In this document: piece by piece, positions 53,327-64,000 of the stretch
Layout of the letters: the number at the start of each line of letters is the position of its first letter
Numbering within the stretch: the first letter of the stretch is position 1
Origin: Protula sp. h YS-2021
Taxonomy: Eukaryota > Annelida > Polychaeta > Sabellida > Serpulidae
Direction: 5' to 3'
Assembly (NCBI GenBank): GCA_949752745.1
Contig: OX457034.1
Location: forward strand, 29,493,544-29,557,543
DNA length: 64,000 nt
The notes under the pieces: generated by a model
What the model was told of the DNA's origin: nothing
Database searches by the model: none
What the model saw: only the letters and a program-made list of their open reading frames with translations
Position numbers and translations under genes: made by a program

Positions 53327-54632
53327 AAACCTTTGTAACCATATACATCCTTCATGTTACCAGTTACCAATACAAATATATGTAATGTAAGAAGCTACTA
53401 AATTTCAACTTACAATTTAGATGTTTTCAACATTTTATTTACAGTAGACTTTGTAAACCTAAATAATTAAAATGTACTTCTATTTCCAGCCGAGTGTGAG
53501 ATGTGAGAAATAATTCTGGGGTTACGGTATATACCGCCAACAACTGGAAAAATAAAAATAAATCAAGGGGTAATGTCATTGAATGTGTGATTTGTTTTAA
53601 GAACTACAAAAAGATGTATGTATTCCATAGGTAAAAATTGTAATTTATTTCTGCATACAAACAATATGTATTTGCACCAATTATCAACTCTAAAGAAATC
53701 AGGTATTACACATATACCACCGACAAAAATGAAAATCCTGTGACTTTCTCAGTGAATTTGTGATATGGTTCAAGAGTTAGAAAGGAATGTATGTATACCT
53801 TTAGTAAAATTTGAACTTTATTTCTGGATACAAGCAATCGGTAGCTGCAACAAGTATCAACAGAAACAAATCACCAGAAAACATTGATGTAAAAATTCAA
53901 AGGTCCAGTACATAATACGGCATATCCTCGTCTCGGACATTTGTCGTTGTCATGTATCTGCGCCGTATGTCGAATTATGCTGACACAGTTGACGCCCCAC
54001 TCTAGCGCTATTACTCTTATATTTATGACTTCCTTAAAATCTAAGCGGTTATTGTTGCAAGATCAAAGATTTCAATTTAGTTCGTTCGTTGCATAGACTG
54101 CACATCCTAGCTTTTATTTTAGTGTTAATGCATGTTTAACTGGCCAGTCGTTAACTGGTCAACCGTCAATGATGGATAATGGATTTACAGACATGTCTTG
54201 TTATATTTTCCATGTTGATCAAACCAACACAGGTTAAACAAGACCCAAACAGTCTCAGAAATCTGATAGATTCACAGCAGGTTATATACAAATAGTGAAA
54301 ATGGTTAATTTGGTGGATACGTTAAATTTTGAAAGTGGAATATCTTTAAAAGTATTGGTGATAGAGAGACGGGGATTTGACGAGGTGATATGGCGAATAT
54401 GAATTATGTATGATCCAGTAGTGTTTTTAGGCCATTCTGAGCCCTTTAAATTGCACTTTTACAAAGGCAAAGTTTTCTACAGGCGAGTGTTAAATGAATG
54501 GTTTTAAGAACAGCGAGATAGTTTTTTTATAAATAGATTTGTCTATTTCTTAGTGATTGGATGAATGATCAGATCAGTCCTGGAAAAAACTTCACAATAA
54601 CTATGTAACTGTTTGATATATTTTTTTAAAGT
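53327..54632 (+). repeat. Unit 24, S form (1306 bp)
   Basis: C at 54256 (unit base 930, AGTCTCAG), shared with unit 26 but not with unit 25 between them. Confidence 0.97.
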
Positions 54633-55938
54633 AAACCTTTGTAACCATATACATCCTTCATGTTACCAGTTACCAATACAAATATATGTAATGTAAGAAG
54701 CTACTAAATTTCAACTTACAATTTAGATGTTTTCAACATTTTATTTACAGTAGACTTTGTAAACCTAAATAATTAAAATGTACTTCTATTTCCAGCCGAG
54801 TGTGAGATGTGAGAAATAATTCTGGGGTTACGGTATATACCGCCAACAACTGGAAAAATAAAAATAAATCAAGGGGTAATGTCATTGAATGTGTGATTTG
54901 TTTTAAGAACTACAAAAAGATGTATGTATTCCATAGGTAAAAATTGTAATTTATTTCTGCATACAAACAATATGTATTTGCACCAATTATCAACTCTAAA
55001 GAAATCAGGTATTACACATATACCACCGACAAAAATGAAAATCCTGTGACTTTCTCAGTGAATTTGTGATATGGTTCAAGAGTTAGAAAGGAATGTATGT
55101 ATACCTTTAGTAAAATTTGAACTTTATTTCTGGATACAAGCAATCGGTAGCTGCAACAAGTATCAACAGAAACAAATCACCAGAAAACATTGATGTAAAA
55201 ATTCAAAGGTCCAGTACATAATACGGCATATCCTCGTCTCGGACATTTGTCGTTGTCATGTATCTGCGCCGTATGTCGAATTATGCTGACACAGTTGACG
55301 CCCCACTCTAGCGCTATTACTCTTATATTTATGACTTCCTTAAAATCTAAGCGGTTATTGTTGCAAGATCAAAGATTTCAATTTAGTTCGTTCGTTGCAT
55401 AGACTGCACATCCTAGCTTTTATTTTAGTGTTAATGCATGTTTAACTGGCCAGTCGTTAACTGGTCAACCGTCAATGATGGATAATGGATTTACAGACAT
55501 GTCTTGTTATATTTTCCATGTTGATCAAACCAACACAGGTTAAACAAGACCCAAACAGTCTGAGAAATCTGATAGATTCACAGCAGGTTATATACAAATA
55601 GTGAAAATGGTTAATTTGGTGGATACGTTAAATTTTGAAAGTGGAATATCTTTAAAAGTATTGGTGATAGAGAGACGGGGATTTGACGAGGTGATATGGC
55701 GAATATGAATTATGTATGATCCAGTAGTGTTTTTAGGCCATTCTGAGCCCTTTAAATTGCACTTTTACAAAGGCAAAGTTTTCTACAGGCGAGTGTTAAA
55801 TGAATGGTTTTAAGAACAGCGAGATAGTTTTTTTATAAATAGATTTGTCTATTTCTTAGTGATTGGATGAATGATCAGATCAGTCCTGGAAAAAACTTCA
55901 CAATAACTATGTAACTGTTTGATATATTTTTTTAAAGT
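54633..55938 (+). repeat. Unit 25, S form (1306 bp)
   Basis: Has the consensus AGTCTGAG at unit base 930, although both neighbours carry C. Confidence 0.97.
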
Positions 55939-57244
55939 AAACCTTTGTAACCATATACATCCTTCATGTTACCAGTTACCAATACAAATATATGTAATGT
56001 AAGAAGCTACTAAATTTCAACTTACAATTTAGATGTTTTCAACATTTTATTTACAGTAGACTTTGTAAACCTAAATAATTAAAATGTACTTCTATTTCCA
56101 GCCGAGTGTGAGATGTGAGAAATAATTCTGGGGTTACGGTATATACCGCCAACAACTGGAAAAATAAAAATAAATCAAGGGGTAATGTCATTGAATGTGT
56201 GATTTGTTTTAAGAACTACAAAAAGATGTATGTATTCCATAGGTAAAAATTGTAATTTATTTCTGCATACAAACAATATGTATTTGCACCAATTATCAAC
56301 TCTAAAGAAATCAGGTATTACACATATACCACCGACAAAAATGAAAATCCTGTGACTTTCTCAGTGAATTTGTGATATGGTTCAAGAGTTAGAAAGGAAT
56401 GTATGTATACCTTTAGTAAAATTTGAACTTTATTTCTGGATACAAGCAATCGGTAGCTGCAACAAGTATCAACAGAAACAAATCACCAGAAAACATTGAT
56501 GTAAAAATTCAAAGGTCCAGTACATAATACGGCATATCCTCGTCTCGGACATTTGTCGTTGTCATGTATCTGCGCCGTATGTCGAATTATGCTGACACAG
56601 TTGACGCCCCACTCTAGCGCTATTACTCTTATATTTATGACTTCCTTAAAATCTAAGCGGTTATTGTTGCAAGATCAAAGATTTCAATTTAGTTCGTTCG
56701 TTGCATAGACTGCACATCCTAGCTTTTATTTTAGTGTTAATGCATGTTTAACTGGCCAGTCGTTAACTGGTCAACCGTCAATGATGGATAATGGATTTAC
56801 AGACATGTCTTGTTATATTTTCCATGTTGATCAAACCAACACAGGTTAAACAAGACCCAAACAGTCTCAGAAATCTGATAGATTCACAGCAGGTTATATA
56901 CAAATAGTGAAAATGGTTAATTTGGTGGATACGTTAAATTTTGAAAGTGGAATATCTTTAAAAGTATTGGTGATAGAGAGACGGGGATTTGACGAGGTGA
57001 TATGGCGAATATGAATTATGTATGATCCAGTAGTGTTTTTAGGCCATTCTGAGCCCTTTAAATTGCACTTTTACAAAGGCAAAGTTTTCTACAGGCGAGT
57101 GTTAAATGAATGGTTTTAAGAACAGCGAGATAGTTTTTTTATAAATAGATTTGTCTATTTCTTAGTGATTGGATGAATGATCAGATCAGTCCTGGAAAAA
57201 ACTTCACAATAACTATGTAACTGTTTGATATATTTTTTTAAAGT
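55939..57244 (+). repeat. Unit 26, S form (1306 bp)
   Basis: C at 56868 (unit base 930), as in unit 24. Confidence 0.97.
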
Positions 57245-58550
57245 AAACCTTTGTAACCATATACATCCTTCATGTTACCAGTTACCAATACAAATATATG
57301 TAATGTAAGAAGCTACTAAATTTCAACTTACAATTTAGATGTTTTCAACATTTTATTTACAGTAGACTTTGTAAACCTAAATAATTAAAATGTACTTCTA
57401 TTTCCAGCCGAGTGTGAGATGTGAGAAATAATTCTGGGGTTACGGTATATACCGCCAACAACTGGAAAAATAAAAATAAATCAAGGGGTAATGTCATTGA
57501 ATGTGTGATTTGTTTTAAGAACTACAAAAAGATGTATGTATTCCATAGGTAAAAATTGTAATTTATTTCTGCATACAAACAATATGTATTTGCACCAATT
57601 ATCAACTCTAAAGAAATCAGGTATTACACATATACCACCGACAAAAATGAAAATCCTGTGACTTTCTCAGTGAATTTGTGATATGGTTCAAGAGTTAGAA
57701 AGGAATGTATGTATACCTTTAGTAAAATTTGAACTTTATTTCTGGATACAAGCAATCGGTAGCTGCAACAAGTATCAACAGAAACAAATCACCAGAAAAC
57801 ATTGATGTAAAAATTCAAAGGTCCAGTACATAATACGGCATATCCTCGTCTCGGACATTTGTCGTTGTCATGTATCTGCGCCGTATGTCGAATTATGCTG
57901 ACACAGTTGACGCCCCACTCTAGCGCTATTACTCTTATATTTATGACTTCCTTAAAATCTAAGCGGTTATTGTTGCAAGATCAAAGATTTCAATTTAGTT
58001 CGTTCGTTGCATAGACTGCACATCCTAGCTTTTATTTTAGTGTTAATGCATGTTTAACTGGCCAGTCGTTAACTGGTCAACCGTCAATGATGGATAATGG
58101 ATTTACAGACATGTCTTGTTATATTTTCCATGTTGATCAAACCAACACAGGTTAAACAAGACCCAAACAGTCTGAGAAATCTGATAGATTCACAGCAGGT
58201 TATATACAAATAGTGAAAATGGTTAATTTGGTGGATACGTTAAATTTTGAAAGTGGAATATCTTTAAAAGTATTGGTGATAGAGAGACGGGGATTTGACG
58301 AGGTGATATGGCGAATATGAATTATGTATGATCCAGTAGTGTTTTTAGGCCATTCTGAGCCCTTTAAATTGCACTTTTACAAAGGCAAAGTTTTCTACAG
58401 GCGAGTGTTAAATGAATGGTTTTAAGAACAGCGAGATAGTTTTTTTATAAATAGATTTGTCTATTTCTTAGTGATTGGATGAATGATCAGATCAGTCCTG
58501 GAAAAAACTTCACAATAACTATGTAACTGTTTGATATATTTTTTTAAAGT
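57245..58550 (+). repeat. Unit 27, S form (1306 bp)
   Basis: Matches the S consensus by eye, with AGTCTGAG at unit base 930. Confidence 0.97.
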
Positions 58551-59856
58551 AAACCTTTGTAACCATATACATCCTTCATGTTACCAGTTACCAATACAAA
58601 TATATGTAATGTAAGAAGCTACTAAATTTCAACTTACAATTTAGATGTTTTCAACATTTTATTTACAGTAGACTTTGTAAACCTAAATAATTAAAATGTA
58701 CTTCTATTTCCAGCCGAGTGTGAGATGTGAGAAATAATTCTGGGGTTACGGTATATACCGCCAACAACTGGAAAAATAAAAATAAATCAAGGGGTAATGT
58801 CATTGAATGTGTGATTTGTTTTAAGAACTACAAAAAGATGTATGTATTCCATAGGTAAAAATTGTAATTTATTTCTGCATACAAACAATATGTATTTGCA
58901 CCAATTATCAACTCTAAAGAAATCAGGTATTACACATATACCACCGACAAAAATGAAAATCCTGTGACTTTCTCAGTGAATTTGTGATATGGTTCAAGAG
59001 TTAGAAAGGAATGTATGTATACCTTTAGTAAAATTTGAACTTTATTTCTGGATACAAGCAATCGGTAGCTGCAACAAGTATCAACAGAAACAAATCACCA
59101 GAAAACATTGATGTAAAAATTCAAAGGTCCAGTACATAATACGGCATATCCTCGTCTCGGACATTTGTCGTTGTCATGTATCTGCGCCGTATGTCGAATT
59201 ATGCTGACACAGTTGACGCCCCACTCTAGCGCTATTACTCTTATATTTATGACTTCCTTAAAATCTAAGCGGTTATTGTTGCAAGATCAAAGATTTCAAT
59301 TTAGTTCGTTCGTTGCATAGACTGCACATCCTAGCTTTTATTTTAGTGTTAATGCATGTTTAACTGGCCAGTCGTTAACTGGTCAACCGTCAATGATGGA
59401 TAATGGATTTACAGACATGTCTTGTTATATTTTCCATGTTGATCAAACCAACACAGGTTAAACAAGACCCAAACAGTCTGAGAAATCTGATAGATTCACA
59501 GCAGGTTATATACAAATAGTGAAAATGGTTAATTTGGTGGATACGTTAAATTTTGAAAGTGGAATATCTTTAAAAGTATTGGTGATAGAGAGACGGGGAT
59601 TTGACGAGGTGATATGGCGAATATGAATTATGTATGATCCAGTAGTGTTTTTAGGCCATTCTGAGCCCTTTAAATTGCACTTTTACAAAGGCAAAGTTTT
59701 CTACAGGCGAGTGTTAAATGAATGGTTTTAAGAACAGCGAGATAGTTTTTTTATAAATAGATTTGTCTATTTCTTAGTGATTGGATGAATGATCAGATCA
59801 GTCCTGGAAAAAACTTCACAATAACTATGTAACTGTTTGATATATTTTTTTAAAGT
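58551..59856 (+). repeat. Unit 28, S form (1306 bp)
   Basis: Matches the S consensus by eye. Confidence 0.97.
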
Positions 59857-61162
59857 AAACCTTTGTAACCATATACATCCTTCATGTTACCAGTTACCAA
59901 TACAAATATATGTAATGTAAGAAGCTACTAAATTTCAACTTACAATTTAGATGTTTTCAACATTTTATTTACAGTAGACTTTGTAAACCTAAATAATTAA
60001 AATGTACTTCTATTTCCAGCCGAGTGTGAGATGTGAGAAATAATTCTGGGGTTACGGTATATACCGCCAACAACTGGAAAAATAAAAATAAATCAAGGGG
60101 TAATGTCATTGAATGTGTGATTTGTTTTAAGAACTACAAAAAGATGTATGTATTCCATAGGTAAAAATTGTAATTTATTTCTGCATACAAACAATATGTA
60201 TTTGCACCAATTATCAACTCTAAAGAAATCAGGTATTACACATATACCACCGACAAAAATGAAAATCCTGTGACTTTCTCAGTGAATTTGTGATATGGTT
60301 CAAGAGTTAGAAAGGAATGTATGTTTACCTTTAGTAAAATTTGAACTTTATTTCTGGATACAAGCAATCGGTAGCTGCAACAAGTATCAACAGAAACAAA
60401 TCACCAGAAAACATTGATGTAAAAATTCAAAGGTCCAGTACATAATACGGCATATCCTCGTCTCGGACATTTGTCGTTGTCATGTATCTGCGCCGTATGT
60501 CGAATTATGCTGACACAGTTGACGCCCCACTCTAGCGCTATTACTCTTATATTTATGACTTCCTTAAAATCTAAGCGGTTATTGTTGCAAGATCAAAGAT
60601 TTCAATTTAGTTCGTTCGTTGCATAGACTGCACATCCTAGCTTTTATTTTAGTGTTAATGCATGTTTAACTGGCCAGTCGTTAACTGGTCAACCGTCAAT
60701 GATGGATAATGGATTTACAGACATGTCTTGTTATATTTTCCATGTTGATCAAACCAACACAGGTTAAACAAGACCCAAACAGTCTGAGAAATCTGATAGA
60801 TTCACAGCAGGTTATATACAAATAGTGAAAATGGTTAATTTGGTGGATACGTTAAATTTTGAAAGTGGAATATCTTTAAAAGTATTGGTGATAGAGAGAC
60901 GGGGATTTGACGAGGTGATATGGCGAATATGAATTATGTATGATCCAGTAGTGTTTTTAGGCCATTCTGAGCCCTTTAAATTGCACTTTTACAAAGGCAA
61001 AGTTTTCTACAGGCGAGTGTTAAATGAATGGTTTTAAGAACAGCGAGATAGTTTTTTTATAAATAGATTTGTCTATTTCTTAGTGATTGGATGAATGATC
61101 AGATCAGTCCTGGAAAAAACTTCACAATAACTAGGTAACTGTTTGATATATTTTTTTAAGGT
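59857..61162 (+). repeat. Unit 29, S form, last of the S block
   Basis: It is the most diverged S unit, with three private substitutions: T at 60325, G at 61134 and G at 61160, the last two within 30 bases of the S/L boundary. Confidence 0.97.
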
Positions 61163-64000
61163 AAACCTTTGTAACCATATACATCCTTCATGTTACCAGT
61201 TACCAATACAAATATATGTAATGTAAGAAGCTACTAAATTTCAACTTACAATTTAGATGTTTTCAACATTTTATTTACAGTAGACTTTGTAAACCTAAAT
61301 AATTAAAATGTACTTCTATTTCCAGCCGAGTGTGAGATGTGAGAAATAATTCTGGGGTTACGGTATATACCGCCAACAACTGGAAAAATAAAAATAAATC
61401 AAGGGGTAATGTCATTGAATGTGTGATTTGTTTTAAGAACTACAAAAAGATGTATGTATTCCATAGGTAAAAATTGTAATTTATTTCTGCATACAAACAA
61501 TATGTATTTGCACCAATTATCAACTCTAAAGAAATCAGGTATTACACATATACCACCGACAAAAATGAAAATCCTGTGACTTTCTCAGTGAATTTGTGAT
61601 ATGGTTCAAGAGTTAGAAAGGAATGTATGTATACCTTTAGTAAAATTTGAACTTTATTTCTGGATACAAGCAATCGGTAGCTGCAACAAGTATCAACAGA
61701 AACAAATCACCAGAAAACATTGATGTAAAAATTCAAAGGTCCAGTACATAATACGGCATATCCTCGTCTCGGACATTTGTCGTTGTCATGTATCTGCGCC
61801 GTATGTCGAATTATGCTGACACAGTTGACGCCCCACTCTAGCGCTATTACTCTTATATTTATGACTTCCTTAAAATCTAAGCGGTTATTGTTGCAAGATC
61901 AAAGATTTCAATTTAGTTCGTTCGTTGCATAGACTGCACATCCTAGCTTTTATTTTAGTGTTAATGCATGTTTAACTGGCCAGTCGTTAACTGGTCAACC
62001 GTCAATGATGGATAATGGATTTACAGACATGTCTTGTTATATTTTCCATGTTGATCAAACCAACACAGGTTAAACAAGACCCAAACAGTCTGAGAAATCT
62101 GATAGATTCACAGCAGGTTATATACAATTCCAGTGACATTGAAAAATGGTGTGTAAAATTACTGATAGAGAATTGAATTGGATAGAGCATTGGTTCGGTA
62201 AGCCGAAGGTCCCGAGTTCGACTCCAGCTCGGGGCGGCATGCAGGGAATTGACATTTGCTCAAATTGCCTTGGCTAAGCAAATACAGTAGATAAGATCAC
62301 CTATGAAGGAATTTAAAGTTGACGCCCACTTAGCGTTTCAGCCATCCCTTAAAAAACATTTTAGAAAGAAGTTAGTTTGGGCATCGTCCAATGACTTTCT
62401 TTATTTGAGTTGCCAAAGTCAATAAAATTATTTATTTTTAAACGATCAAAAGTTTCAGGGAGTGAACTCTGTAAAAAAAAAAAAAAAAAAAAAAAAACAT
62501 AGGTTTTGCCTGTAACACTTTGGTCCCTTTTTATTCTATATTGATATTGAATGTTTCAAGTCAAACCGTAAACAAGAAGAAAAAAGTGTAAGCAACGCCT
62601 GTTTTGAAAGATTTACAATGCAGCAATAAATGTTGCAATCACTCACTTTTTCCCACACCACAATCCAATTCAGATGGGAAGGTATGTAGTTTATAAACAG
62701 GCTCGAGCATCCATACAGATAGTGCTGTGCAGGTTATGGCAGTAATACAGTTGGCTGAAAGTTGGCTCGGGAGTGCGAGGGCGTAAGCGTTCCGGTGTTC
62801 TTCGGGACCCGGTGGATCGAGCTGGAACTCGGCTGTAGAAAGGCGAAAGGCGGCGTAAAATCCGCCCGGTATGCCGAAGCCCCGCCACTGACCAATGCAC
62901 ACTGTGGTTGATCATTGACGGTGGCTGGGGTGGCCGTATATACGTCAGGCTTCTGGCAGCAAGCCATAATATATATCCTGCACTGCACGCTTCACTTTTT
63001 GTTTTTTTTACCTTTGATTATGTTTTATTTTATCCAAGAGGTAGGTTATTGTTTCTACTTCATACAAAACTTATGCAAGATTTAATCATATTTTATTGCT
63101 GGTGCATGCACATAGAAGGCTCTAGAATATGCACAACAGTATTCCACACTCCTCTAGTATCGCTTGTTCAATGCTCTTTCAATCCAACTGACAATCAAAA
63201 GCTGTGCGTCTCACACTTCTTGGTCTCTCTCACACTGCTTGATCTCTTCAATCATGGCATTCTACCTACGTCAGTTGCAGAGTTACTTCGGGATTGAAGG
63301 CACAGAGTACGATCGTTGTACCTTACTAAGATCGAGGATGTATATTCAGACACCGTAATATCATACTGAATTTTACTTCAGGTTTTAAACAAATATTAAG
63401 TAGTCTTAAAACTGTTTGATTTTACATACACCGTTTATAAGAGAATGACATTGAAGCATTAACTTTGGCCATTTTTTCTATCTTAAACCATTTCAAAGAG
63501 AATAAAATACTCAGACAAAAGTACAGATGCTCAATAATCTTTCAGATCAAGGCAGATCGATGAACTTTCTAAAATACATAAACCTATTTTATTGCTAAAC
63601 ATTAAAATATCTGCAATAAAGAAAATTTTAATGGTTATAAAAGTAAGATTGTAATGTGTGGATAAGTTTGTACAGTGTAGCTAAAGTGAAAAGGTGGTAG
63701 TAGAATTTGCAAAGTGGGGATACCTGCTTGACCTCTTCCGAGGATCATAATTTTAAAACTGATCTATGTGAAAATAAAAGAAGAAAGTTAATTTTCCTTG
63801 GAAAATAATAAAAAGTCAAATATATTGTACTTGCGATTGAAGAAAAATGGGCACGGTTGGGGAGAGGAAGAGCAAAGGAAGACGGATGTATGTAAATGTC
63901 TTGAGTAATAATGTGAAATAGTGAAAGTGGTTAATTTGGTGGATAGGTTAAATTTTGAAAGTGGAATATCTTTAAAAGTATTGGTGATGGAGAGACGGGG
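61163..64000 (+). repeat. Unit 30, L form, truncated by window end (2838 bp seen)
   Basis: A-tract 25, T-runs 8 and 6. It shares with unit 2 alone the T in AAATCCGCCC and the 8-base T-run. Private changes are a one-base deletion after 63190 (AACTGACAATC), G at 63223 and G at 63989. It has GAAGACGG combined with GAGAGGAAGAG, a mix not seen in the other L units. Confidence 0.97.
62162..62497 (+). mobile_element. SINE-like element, unit 30
   Basis: Uninterrupted A25 tail at 62473-62497; head as in unit 2. Confidence 0.6.

Larger units (their letters stand above)
1..64000 (+). repeat. Two-form macrosatellite array (1306-bp S and about 3.1-kb L units)
   Basis: The window is filled end to end by direct tandem copies of one sequence. 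Phased to base 1 (AAACCTTTGTAACC), units begin at 1, 1307, 4403, 7501, 10599, 13698, 16797, 19897, 22998, 26097, 29193, 32287, 35383, 38478, 41573 and then every 1306 bases to 61163. Sixteen units are the 1306-bp S form and fourteen are the L form, the last cut by the window edge. No unique flanking DNA is present, so the array extends beyond both ends. The phase is arbitrary. The unit is AT-rich, carries no supportable gene, and copies differ by only a few bases. Homogenised tandem arrays of this size are typical of heterochromatin or other satellite loci; the chromosomal position here cannot be known. Confidence 0.98.

Noticed and set aside
1..64000. 5S rRNA, U snRNA, histone or spliced-leader gene repeat
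   Set aside because: Units of 1-3 kb in tandem suggested these, but I found no matching conserved gene sequence or coding frame in the unit on either strand.
1..64000. CENP-B box or telomere repeats
   Set aside because: No match to the CENP-B box core and no telomere-type hexamer runs were seen, so centromeric or telomeric location cannot be argued from sequence.
1..64000. CRISPR-like or prokaryotic repeat system
   Set aside because: The repeats are kilobases long with no variable spacers, no associated genes and a eukaryotic SINE-like element.

Overview
The whole 64-kb window is one head-to-tail tandem repeat array. I find no protein-coding gene, rRNA, intact tRNA, CRISPR array or prokaryotic operon. 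The AT-rich composition, a tRNA-derived SINE-like element with an A-tail inside one repeat form, and the scale of the array point to a eukaryotic nuclear genome, probably an animal. The SINE head resembles tRNA-like heads I associate with marine invertebrates, especially bivalve molluscs, but that placement is only a weak inference.

The array has two unit forms. The short form (S) is exactly 1306 bp in all 16 copies. The long form (L) is 3094-3101 bp and is the same sequence with an extra segment of about 1.79 kb after unit base 965. Phased to base 1, the order is: one S (1-1306), thirteen L (1307-41572), fifteen S (41573-61162), then one L cut by the window end (61163-64000). All units are in the same orientation and nearly identical.

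The shared core (unit bases 1-965 plus the last 341) contains an old, diverged internal duplication of a roughly 175-180 bp block, at 192-375 and 376-547 in the first unit. The L-only segment contains the SINE-like element with an A-tract of 21-29 bases, then a CpG-dense patch (16 CpG in 117 bp). A GC box, a CCAAT box and a TATA-like motif follow in canonical order. About 970 bp of AT-rich sequence that I cannot assign comes last.

Shared substitutions let neighbouring units be grouped into overlapping runs, as expected from unequal exchange and conversion. All S units share one junction and two nearby substitutions, so they descend from one event, most simply a deletion in an L unit. The L units at the two S-to-L transitions (1307 and 61163) share two markers absent from the other twelve L units. 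This hints at a larger superperiod of about 59.9 kb. The best candidate for something undescribed is this two-form macrosatellite, with blocks of a deletion derivative alternating with blocks of the SINE- and promoter-bearing parent form.
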